A stretch of DNA of 38,418 nt. Source: Verrucomicrobiota bacterium. GTDB taxonomy: Bacteria; Verrucomicrobiota; Verrucomicrobiia; Limisphaerales; UBA1100. The stretch's first letter is position 1, and every line of letters starts with the position of its first letter. Under the pieces are notes generated by a model. That model was not told the origin of the DNA. It made no database searches and saw only the letters and a list, made by a program, of their open reading frames with translations. This document shows positions 24,901 through 31,890 of this stretch, in pieces. The stretch lies in NCBI GenBank assembly GCA_030747505.1, contig JASLKQ010000027.1, positions 1 to 38,418 of the forward strand, read 5' to 3'. Made by a program: the position numbers and the translations under genes.

Positions 24901-26422
24901 TAGGTACATCCACGTGATCAACCCTTGCCGCAGTTTCAAACCGCGTAAATTGCTTCAGGAACACCATCGGCACATCCCCCGTGGGTCCGTTACGCTGTTT
25001 AGCCAACAGCAGATTTATCGGCAGTCCATCACTTTCCTCCACCGCTGGCCCATCCTCATCCTCAGAGTACGCCTTGTATAACAAGCCAACCAAATCTGCA
25101 TCCTGCTCAATTGAGCCTGATTCGCGCAAATCTGACAATCTCGGCTTGCGGTTCTTCTCCCTCTCCATTTCACGGTTAAGCTGGCAAAGGACAATCACCG
25201 GCACGCTCAACTCCTTAGCCAAGCTTTTTATGCCGGATGATATTTCCGCCACCTCTTGCTGTCTGTTATCGGAGGCTCGGCGCGAAGTAGAATGAAGTAA
25301 CTGAAGGTAGTCAATCACAATGAGCTTAACCCCATGCTGCGACCGCATTCGCCGAGCCTTCGCTCGAAGCTGCAGAATTGAAAGTCCCGGCGTGTCGTCA
25401 ATAAACAACGGAGCCTTATGCAGTTTCCCCGCGGTCTGAGTAATCCTCTGGAAATCATGCCCACCTAACAATCCATCACGCAAATTTTTGAAATTCAGCC
25501 TTGCGTGAGAACAAATCATTCGGGTTACCAGTGATTCAGCCGTCATCTCCAAGCTGAACACACCCACCGGAACGTTCTCCTGCAGCGCAACATGTTCAAC
25601 TATATTCATAGCCAAGGAGGTCTTCCCCATTGATGGACGAGCTGCAATCACTACCATCTCGGCCTCATGCAAGCCGTCTGTCATCTTGTCAAAATCCAAA
25701 AACCCAGTCGAAAGACCAGAGAGCCCACCTTGTCGCTCGTGAAACGCCTCGATTCGGGAGATTGCCCGTCCAACCAAATCTTTCATGGTGGAGGCTGCCT
25801 CGCCAGCGCGCTCTTCATTAATTTTCTGAATCCGACTCTCTACTTCATCCAGAAGTCGATCTACCTCTCCTTCATGTTCATAAGCTTCTCGAACAATTTC
25901 CGTACAGGTGCGAACCGTCTTCCGCAGAAGATACTTGTCCCAAACAATATTAAAGTAATATTCAAGATTTGCCGCTGAAGGAACTGAGTTCATCAGAATC
26001 GAGAGGAAAGCCACACCTCCCACTGCCTCCAATTGCTTCTTATCGGCCAGATACTGCTTGAGCGTAATCAGGTCAATTCCTTGCTGCACTTCATGAAGAT
26101 TCAGCATGGATTCAAATATAACCTGATGTTTCAGCTCATAGAAAAAAGTCGTGCCGGAGTTGTTCGAATTGCCAAATCGCCCGTTCTCACGCTTCGGATG
26201 CTCAAGCTGGCGCGGCTCCTTAAGCTTTTCCAGACAAGTATTTAAGCCCTCATTTGGATCAAGCAACAAACAACCCAGCACCCCCTGCTCGGCCTCAATG
26301 GAATGTGGCGGAGAACGATCCACAGAAGGCTGCGAACGTGCCTGAGCCGAACGCGGCAACTGAGCCAGATCCTCTACCGAAGTCTCCGTGACCAGCCCAT
26401 CGTTGCTATCAATCATAGACAT
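24893..26422 (-). CDS. dnaB: Replicative DNA helicase DnaB
   Basis: 509 residues from the ATG at 26422 (MSMIDSNDGL); an ATG at 26416 is equally possible, and the TTG at 26443 in the track is less likely. N-terminal domain: PPHSIEAEQGVLGCLLLDP, with a low-complexity insertion PKRENGRFGNSNNSGTT before FFYELKHQVIFE. Helicase domain: LSTGFLDFDKMTDGLHEAEMVVIAARPSMGKTSLAMNI (Walker A), GVFSLEMTAESLVTRM, KLIVIDYLQLL (Walker B), and QLNREMEREKNRKPRLSDLRESGSIEQDADLV. It unwinds DNA ahead of the replication fork. It lies 153 bases below rplI past a terminator and overlaps bamA by 8 bases. No Shine-Dalgarno is seen. Confidence 0.95.
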   Translation of the reverse strand: MSMIDSNDGLVTETSVEDLAQLPRSAQARSQPSVDRSPPHSIEAEQGVLGCLLLDPNEGLNTCLEKLKEPRQLEHPKRENGRFGNSNNSGTTFFYELKHQVIFESMLNLHEVQQGIDLITLKQYLADKKQLEAVGGVAFLSILMNSVPSAANLEYYFNIVWDKYLLRKTVRTCTEIVREAYEHEGEVDRLLDEVESRIQKINEERAGEAASTMKDLVGRAISRIEAFHERQGGLSGLSTGFLDFDKMTDGLHEAEMVVIAARPSMGKTSLAMNIVEHVALQENVPVGVFSLEMTAESLVTRMICSHARLNFKNLRDGLLGGHDFQRITQTAGKLHKAPLFIDDTPGLSILQLRAKARRMRSQHGVKLIVIDYLQLLHSTSRRASDNRQQEVAEISSGIKSLAKELSVPVIVLCQLNREMEREKNRKPRLSDLRESGSIEQDADLVGLLYKAYSEDEDGPAVEESDGLPINLLLAKQRNGPTGDVPMVFLKQFTRFETAARVDHVDVPND

Positions 26423-26481
26423 CAAAAAAAGAATAGAACACAAAAGCCCATTCTTTAAGCAACGAGGAATTACTGGCAGTA

Positions 26482-26490
26482 CCCCCCCCC
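26482..26490. repeat. Nine-base C/G homopolymer in the dnaB leader
   Basis: Nine consecutive C (G on the minus strand) in the 153-base region between rplI and dnaB, about 60 bases upstream of the dnaB ATG. Such tracts are slip-prone, but no frame is set by it here. Confidence 0.8.
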
Positions 26491-26520
26491 TTGTTCACAA
26501 AATCATACACAGAAGAGCAA

Positions 26521-26547
26521 AGACAAAACGGAGTACTTTGAACTCCG
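26521..26547 (-). terminator. Intrinsic terminator after rplI
   Basis: Reading the minus strand, CGGAGT (26547-26542) pairs with ACTCCG (26534-26529) around the loop TCAAAGT, followed by TTTTGTCTTTG. It lies 28 bases after the rplI stop and should end, or partly end, the purE-to-rplI transcript. Confidence 0.75.
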
Positions 26548-26574
26548 CGCGGTAAAATTTTCCACAGGTTAATT

Positions 26575-27090
26575 CTAACCAACCGCAGATGTATCCGAGG
26601 GCTCTTCTGCAGCAGTCTGCACCGAATTCTCACTTTCGACAAACACCTTCAATTCAGCCTCGATTTCGGCGTGAAGATTTAGCTTTACGTCAAATTCACC
26701 CACCTTCTTGATGACCTTAGGCAAATGTACGCGTTTCTTCTCCAACTCAACATCAAACTGATTCTTTAGCTCATCGCAAATGGTGCCGGAAGTGACAGAT
26801 CCAAACATCTTTCCTTCCTCCCCAGTTTTTACCTTAATATGCAATCGAAGACTCTTGAGACTTTCGTAAAGATCCTTCATGTGATCCAACTCTTCGGCTT
26901 CCCGCTCGGCACGACTCGCCTTGAGAGCTTCAATATAGCGCTGATTGCCTGCACTGGCAGGAATCGCTTTCCCCTGCGGCAGGAGAAAATTCCGTGCGTA
27001 TCCCGGTGAGACCTTTACCTGATCACCCTCATGAGCATTCAGACTGATTACCGGTTGGGTCAGGATGATTTCAGTTTCTTTTTTTGCCAT
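26575..27090 (-). CDS. rplI: 50S ribosomal protein L9
   Basis: 171 residues, a little longer than the usual 150. The N-terminal rRNA-binding domain has the family signature (EIILTQPVISLNAHEGDQVKVSPGYARNFLLPQGKAIPA), a long connecting helix (ALKASRAEREAEELDHMKDLYESL), and the C-terminal domain with EEGKMFGSVTSGTICDELK. About 20 acidic residues beyond the normal end (SENSVQTAAEEPSDTSAVG) are extra. It lies 16 bases after ssb. A terminator follows. Confidence 0.95.
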   Translation of the reverse strand: MAKKETEIILTQPVISLNAHEGDQVKVSPGYARNFLLPQGKAIPASAGNQRYIEALKASRAEREAEELDHMKDLYESLKSLRLHIKVKTGEEGKMFGSVTSGTICDELKNQFDVELEKKRVHLPKVIKKVGEFDVKLNLHAEIEAELKVFVESENSVQTAAEEPSDTSAVG

Positions 27091-27106
27091 AACAATTTTT
27101 ACCTAC

Positions 27107-27550
27107 TTAAAATGGGACATCATCGTCTTCTGCAAAACCTCCGCCCCCCTGCGAGCCGGAGGGAGAACCTCCTGAAGACTGAGTGCCTGCAGAACCTCCT
27201 CCCTCACCCCCTTCACTGCGTGAATCGAGGAATCGAAAATTCTCTAGCGTTACCCCGAGTTTACTGCGTTTTTGCCCGGTCTGCTTATCGTCCCATTGGT
27301 CAAGTTTTAACCGACCCTCCACCATGATCGGCCTACCTTTTTTCAAATATTGACCAATTGTCTCAGCCTGTTTTCCAAAAGCATCTACATCTACAAAAGT
27401 CGTTTCCTCCTGCTGCTGCCCCTCCTGGTTTCGCCAATACCGGTTAACTGCTATACCAAGTTTTGCGATCGCGGTTCCACTGGAAGTGTAGCGAACTTCT
27501 GGATCCCGAGTGAGGTTGCCCATCAGGATCACCTTGTTGTAATTTGGCAT
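27107..27550 (-). CDS. ssb: Single-stranded DNA-binding protein
   Basis: 147 residues. The OB fold is recognised from NKVILMGNLTRDPEVRYTSSGTAIAKLGIAVNRYWR, FVDVDAFGKQAETIGQYLKKGRPIMVEGRLKLDQWDDKQTGQKRSKLGVTLENFRFLD. A Gly/Ser-rich linker (SEGGEGGGSAGTQSSGG...) leads to the acidic tip FAEDDDVPF that docks partner proteins. It protects single-stranded DNA in replication and repair. Between rpsF (21 bases upstream) and rplI (16 bases downstream). Confidence 0.96.
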   Translation of the reverse strand: MPNYNKVILMGNLTRDPEVRYTSSGTAIAKLGIAVNRYWRNQEGQQQEETTFVDVDAFGKQAETIGQYLKKGRPIMVEGRLKLDQWDDKQTGQKRSKLGVTLENFRFLDSRSEGGEGGGSAGTQSSGGSPSGSQGGGGFAEDDDVPF

Positions 27551-27571
27551 AGATCGATATCTTTTTTGTTT

Positions 27572-27871
27572 TTATGCGGTCGTGGGAGCAGACAATGTGA
27601 TCTGCGCCCTAAAAACATCACTCCGCTTGCCTAAAGTCGACTTAAATTCTCCCAAGGCCTCTGGTTCCATATCAAACACCAGGCTCACATAAAAGCCCCC
27701 ACTGTGTTTTTTATCCGCTATCCGAGCAAACCCACGGCGATCCAGCTTCTGTTCTCCGAGCACCTTGCCGCCCGCCTTGTCTATCAATTTCCCGATCGCC
27801 TTGATGATGTCATCCACGCTCTCAGTCGTTGCAACCGTATCCAAGATGAATAAGCCTTCGTAATGTCTCAC
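27572..27871 (-). CDS. rpsF: 30S ribosomal protein S6
   Basis: 99 residues with the S6 opening MRHYEGLFILDT and core KLDRRGFARIADKKHSGGFYVSLVFDMEPEALGEF. It binds the central domain of 16S rRNA with S18. The start is GTG at 27871, overlapping the pth stop as GTGA, so translation is coupled. The S18 gene that often follows is absent from this cluster. Confidence 0.94.
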   Translation of the reverse strand: MRHYEGLFILDTVATTESVDDIIKAIGKLIDKAGGKVLGEQKLDRRGFARIADKKHSGGFYVSLVFDMEPEALGEFKSTLGKRSDVFRAQITLSAPTTA

Positions 27872-28482
27872 TCTGTATCCTTATCTATTGTTTTGTCAGG
27901 AAAATCCAATTTTCCGTTAAATTCGTTCATCGCCTGCGTGGCACCATGCCGCAACCAACACTCGCACTGCAGCAAAACCAAGTCCAAGACATGAGTCGCA
28001 TTCAACAACTCCGCCGGAGAAAGCTTCCCCAACACATGCCCTGCCAGCTCTACCCCTTGCCGTGGTTTTCCAACCCCAATTCTCAAGCGCAGGTAATTCG
28101 GCGTAGCCAAATGCTGCTCTACAGAACCCAAACCATTATGCCCTCCAGAGCTCCCGCTTATACGCATTCGCAGTTGTCCAAGGGCCAATTCGGCATCATC
28201 CACAATGACCAAGATTTGCTGAGTCGCTATTCTATAATAATTACAAACAGCACTAACTGACTCACCACTCAAATTCATGTACGTCTGCGGTTGACACAGA
28301 TGAATGATTTTCCCATCCACCAACACCCGACTCATTCGGGCCTTAAATTTTTTTTCCTCAGACCACGTGCCCCCCCACTTGTCGGCCAAACGATTTAAGG
28401 CAAGGAACCCCACATTATGTCGTGTCCCTTCATACTTGGCACCAGGGTTTCCGAGGCCAACAATAAGATGAGCCTCATTCAT
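27868..28482 (-). CDS. pth: Peptidyl-tRNA hydrolase
   Basis: 204 residues. HLIVGLGNPGAKYEGTRHNVGFLALNRLA holds the conserved Asn and catalytic His; FKARMSRVLVDGKIIHLCQPQTYMNLSGESV and LVIVDDAELALGQLRMRISGSSGGHNGLGSVEQHL complete the site, with the Asp of the catalytic pair in VDDAEL. It frees tRNA from peptidyl-tRNA dropped by ribosomes. It stands between rplY (16 bases) and rpsF (4-base overlap), a neighbourhood that fits its translation role. Confidence 0.95.
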   Translation of the reverse strand: MNEAHLIVGLGNPGAKYEGTRHNVGFLALNRLADKWGGTWSEEKKFKARMSRVLVDGKIIHLCQPQTYMNLSGESVSAVCNYYRIATQQILVIVDDAELALGQLRMRISGSSGGHNGLGSVEQHLATPNYLRLRIGVGKPRQGVELAGHVLGKLSPAELLNATHVLDLVLLQCECWLRHGATQAMNEFNGKLDFPDKTIDKDTE

Positions 28483-28498
28483 GGCTCACCCATAAAAA

Positions 28499-29152
28499 CT
28501 ATTCGGATGCGGCTCCTCCCGAACCCTCAGCCGCCTCGCTATTCTCTGAGGTCGCTTCTTCAGATGTTTCATCATCCGCCGCACTCTCCTTACCTGCAAC
28601 ACGCGGCTTGGATATGGAGACTACCGGATTACCGGGATTTCCGAGCAACTCTATGCCTTCTGGGGTTTGCACATCCGATACATGAAGTGTCTGGCCAACA
28701 TCCAGTTCAGCCACGCCCACCTCAATTGTCTCGGGCAAAGCCACTGGAGTCCCTTTCACCTTAACGTAACGGAGTACGTGCTCCAAAGTGCCTCCTCCGG
28801 TTTTAACCCCAACCGGCTCACCAACAGGAACGGTAGGCAAGGTAACTATAACATTCTGCTCAGGCTTAACCTCTCTAAAATCTATATGCAGAGCCTTGCG
28901 GCTAACGGGATGATGCTGCACCTCCTGTACCAGAGCCAGACGCTTACTTTTCCCTAGCTTCAAATCGAGCAAAACCGTGTCAGAAGAAGCACTCTGCATT
29001 ACGTGCTCAAAAGCCTTGTTGTCTACTTCAACGAGCTGATTGTCACCTCCCCCATAAACAACTCCAGGCACACGACCCGCTGATCTCAATGCTTTCGCCC
29101 GATTCCGCTTTTTCGTTTCGCGTGGTTCAATTTCTAACTCGACAGCGTTCAT
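28499..29152 (-). CDS. rplY: 50S ribosomal protein L25/general stress protein Ctc
   Basis: 217 residues, the long Ctc/TL5 form. The L25 domain (about 1-95: RETKKRNRAKALRSAGRVPGVVYGGGDN ... VQEVQHHPVSRKALHIDFREV) binds 5S rRNA; a second TL5 beta domain follows (VPVGEPVGVKTGGGTLEHVLRYVKVKGTP, PETIEVGVAELDVGQTLHVSDV). The last 30 residues are acidic and low in complexity. Its ATG overlaps the prs stop as TAATG, and rplY-pth is a common bacterial pairing. Confidence 0.95.
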   Translation of the reverse strand: MNAVELEIEPRETKKRNRAKALRSAGRVPGVVYGGGDNQLVEVDNKAFEHVMQSASSDTVLLDLKLGKSKRLALVQEVQHHPVSRKALHIDFREVKPEQNVIVTLPTVPVGEPVGVKTGGGTLEHVLRYVKVKGTPVALPETIEVGVAELDVGQTLHVSDVQTPEGIELLGNPGNPVVSISKPRVAGKESAADDETSEEATSENSEAAEGSGGAASE

Positions 29153-30099
29153 TATCCAATTCTTATTCCATCAAACTCAAATAGCGACGTAACTGAGGAA
29201 TTCGTGTGAATTCGCTTGATCGCTTCACCCAACAAACCCGCCACCGAACAGGTAGTAAGTTTCAGCCCTTCGATCGGAGGGCGGGGAACAGTATCAGTCG
29301 TAATTAGTTCGTCAATATTTGATTTTCGCAATCTTTTGACGCCTAAATCATTCAATCCAGCGTGAGAAACCACTGCTATAATCCGTTTAGCCCCTCTCCG
29401 GCGCAATATTCTGGCTGCAGAGACTAGTGTTCCAGCCGTTTCGGTCATATCATCAACCAAAACCACGGTTTTATCGCGAACTTTCCCAATCACTGACACG
29501 GTTTCAACTTCTGTATCGCTCATACGCCGCTTGGCCACGATGGCTAAATCCGCATGGAGCAACTGAGAATACGCATGCGCCATCTTGATCCCCCCAACAT
29601 CGGGACTTACTACCGCAATTTGATCCCCTAGATCCATTGTTTTAAGGTAATCAAACAAAACCGGAGCAGCGTATAAATGATCAACTGGAATATCGAAAAA
29701 ACCCTGAATCTGCTGAGCATGTAAATCCACGGTCAGTATTCGATTGGCCCCAGCTGAAACCAACAGGTTGGCGATCAATTTTGCACTGATAGGAACACGC
29801 GGCTGGTCCTTACGGTCCTGCCGTGCATACCCGTAAAAGGGCAGCACCGCAGTAATACGACTGGCACTGGCACGCCGAAGAGCGTCGATCATAATGAAGA
29901 GTTCCATTATGTTTTGATTCACAGGAGGACATGTGCTTTGAACCACATAGGTATCCTCCCCTCGTACATTCTCCTCTATCCTAGCAAAAGTCTCCCCATT
30001 GGGAAAATCGCGAAGCATCGCCTTCCCTAAGGGTACATCAATGGATTTGCTGATAGCCTCAGCCAAAGGCCGGTTGGATCTCCCTGAAAATATTTTCAC
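29152..30099 (-). CDS. prs: Ribose-phosphate pyrophosphokinase (PRPP synthetase)
   Basis: 315 residues, the normal length. It makes PRPP from ribose-5-phosphate and ATP for nucleotide, His and Trp synthesis. Visible motifs: FSGRSNRPLAEAISKSIDVPLGK, RKDQPRVPISAKLIANLL, VVSPDVGGIKMAHAY, and the PRPP loop TVVLVDDMTETAGTLV. The start is GTG at 30099; MKIFSGRSN matches the family. It follows purE by 101 bases, a purine pairing, and overlaps rplY by one base. No Shine-Dalgarno is seen. Confidence 0.95.
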   Translation of the reverse strand: MKIFSGRSNRPLAEAISKSIDVPLGKAMLRDFPNGETFARIEENVRGEDTYVVQSTCPPVNQNIMELFIMIDALRRASASRITAVLPFYGYARQDRKDQPRVPISAKLIANLLVSAGANRILTVDLHAQQIQGFFDIPVDHLYAAPVLFDYLKTMDLGDQIAVVSPDVGGIKMAHAYSQLLHADLAIVAKRRMSDTEVETVSVIGKVRDKTVVLVDDMTETAGTLVSAARILRRRGAKRIIAVVSHAGLNDLGVKRLRKSNIDELITTDTVPRPPIEGLKLTTCSVAGLLGEAIKRIHTNSSVTSLFEFDGIRIG

Positions 30100-30200
30100 A
30101 GCAGCAATATATTAAGGTTATTCAAGAATCGCAGGAACCTCCCTTTCCTAGCTCCCTACCCAGCCTCTCACCAGCAAAAAATCGTATAGAATAAAAAAAC

Positions 30201-30704
30201 TTAAACCTCAGGCAAATCCTGTTTAGCCTCACCGTCAGCTGTCTGCTGAGCACGAAAGGACTCATAAGCCTTTTTGTATTCCGGGTATTTATTTCCAAGA
30301 ATAGATGCAGCCAACAAAGCCGCATTCTTTGCCCCGGGTTTGCCAACTGCCAATGTTCCCACGGGAACTCCTCCGGGCATTTGAACCATCGACAATAAAG
30401 AATCCAAACCTTCAGTACTCCAAGCCTTCATTGGAACACCCAAGACCGGCGCCGAAGTGATGGCCGCTGTCACCCCCGCCAAATGCGCCGCCCCGCCGGC
30501 TGCAGCAATAATCACTTCCATTCCATTTTCAGTGGAGTCAGTAACCCACTTTTGTAATAGCTCAGGAGTGCGGTGGGCAGAGATTACCTTTGCTTCATAG
30601 GGAATCCCCAGATCTTTAAGTTGCCTGACACAGTTCTCCATCACTGACCAGTCAGAGTGACTGCCCATGATGACACCAACTAGGGGTTTTGTTTCCTCGC
30701 TCAT
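30201..30704 (-). CDS. purE: N5-carboxyaminoimidazole ribonucleotide mutase
   Basis: 167 residues from the ATG at 30704 (MSEETKPLVGVIMGSHSDW); the track's GTG start at 30734 adds a non-conserved leader. Class I PurE motifs are GSHSDWSVM, KVISAHRTPELL with the catalytic His, AAAGGAAHLAGV, and SMVQMPGGVPVGTLAVGKPGAKNAALLA. It converts N5-CAIR to CAIR in purine synthesis; purK is not in the window. First gene of the long minus-strand array, preceded by the frameshifted lipoprotein gene 58 bases upstream. Confidence 0.95.
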   Translation of the reverse strand: MSEETKPLVGVIMGSHSDWSVMENCVRQLKDLGIPYEAKVISAHRTPELLQKWVTDSTENGMEVIIAAAGGAAHLAGVTAAITSAPVLGVPMKAWSTEGLDSLLSMVQMPGGVPVGTLAVGKPGAKNAALLAASILGNKYPEYKKAYESFRAQQTADGEAKQDLPEV

Positions 30705-30762
30705 GTAAGGCGGGAAACTAGCCAAAGCCAACACCAGACATCAACACACAGTCATCAACACT

Positions 30763-31864
30763 TTATCCACCCACTCCAATCGTCAGGGCTGGAGCCACAG
30801 TTTTGATTTGTCCAGCCTGCAGGTTGAACAGCTGGGTCAGGAGCATAAAAGTACTTTTACTCTCCAGATCATTATCAGCGATGTAAAACCAGTTCCCCCG
30901 GTAAGGGACTACTACAAATGAACTTGCCGGCCTGGCAGCCGAGGAACGCACACGAAACAAATCGCCAGTCACATTATTCCAATCAAACACCTCACTGCCA
31001 TTTGATCTAGTTCGCGTAACCAACCCTGCTTTCTCATGAAGCTCCGGAACTTCCGCATTATGTGAAAGATAAAACAAAATCCCCATCATCGACCTCGTCC
31101 GCACAGCCAAACCGTTCTCAGGTCGATTCAGAAAATCATTAGTAAGGCGCAGTTCATTATCCACAAATTTAACCCCCAGCAATTCCTGCAAACGGGTAAC
31201 TCGTGCTGCGTGTTCCTGCTGTGGTTTAAGTCGTAACACCAAATCACTGCTGGCCTTGGGCTTTCCATCAGCACCAACTCCTCCGGATGCCGCCCCCAAC
31301 TCCAACGCGTCAGCCACCTGCAGCTCCCGCAGAATCTCAGCCATTTCCTTAAACCGTTCGTATCGCGGCTCCCGGGAAGGCGTGGGGCCCAGAAGCGTTG
31401 CTGGCATTATCCAAACCATTCACCCGCTCCACGCACACCTTCACCACCCGCTCCACGCTCCACCCGCTTTGAGTTAGAATCAGGACCGCTTCCAAGGGCA
31501 CCGGAGACAGTATTTGTTTCAGGAATTGATCTCCGCGCAAAGGCGAGTAGGAAATGGTTGGCGTTTCCTTATAGGTAAGCCCGGTTGAAGGAGAGACAGA
31601 ATCTCCGCCACCAATAAATTTCAAGCTGGCACTTACGTCCCCCTGAACAGACTGCTGGGAAGTCACACTCGATACCTCAAGAAAAAATGGATTGTCGCGA
31701 TACTTCAATCGCACGAGGTTAAGCAAAAACTGCTCATCCATGCTTTGGGATATTGCGTGGTTATACTGTGGATGAGTCTGCTGCAAGGAAGCAGGTCCCA
31801 CTGTTTGGCAGCCCAAAACAACACAAAAAACCCCCACCACAAAAACGGAAATCAATTTTCTCAT
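30763..31864 (-). pseudogene. Lipoprotein gene with a one-base frameshift
   Basis: The track gives two frames, 31349-31864 (171 residues) and 30763-31419 (218 residues), that I read as one gene. The first begins MRKLISVFVVGVFCVVLGCQTVG, a lipoprotein signal with the LGC box and a strong AAGGAGGG ribosome site about ten bases upstream. It stays protein-like to ERVNGLDNASNAS; the second frame is protein-like from LGPTPSREPRYERFKEMAEIL onward. Dropping one G from the GGGG run at 31384-31387 joins them into about 366 residues: VNGLDNASNASGPTPSREPRYERF. Later parts contain SSFVVVPYRGNWFYIADND. Family not recognised; similar lipoproteins occur in other Gram-negatives in my memory. It follows the dsbD-like gene by 26 bases. 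A real mutation, read error or programmed shift are all possible. Confidence 0.75.
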
Positions 31865-31890
31865 AACTGGGTCGCCCTCCTTGACGAAAT

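Noticed and set aside
26409-26642. 77-residue minus-strand ORF across the G9 tract
   Set aside because: It overlaps rplI out of frame, passes through a terminator hairpin and has no family-like sequence.
30122-30346. 74-residue minus-strand ORF between prs and purE
   Set aside because: It reads the purE 3' end out of frame and has no domain-like content.
30763-31419. 218-residue ORF as an independent gene starting MVWIMPAT
   Set aside because: Its GTG start has no ribosome site and its first residues are an out-of-frame reading of the lipoprotein; it continues that protein after a one-base shift.
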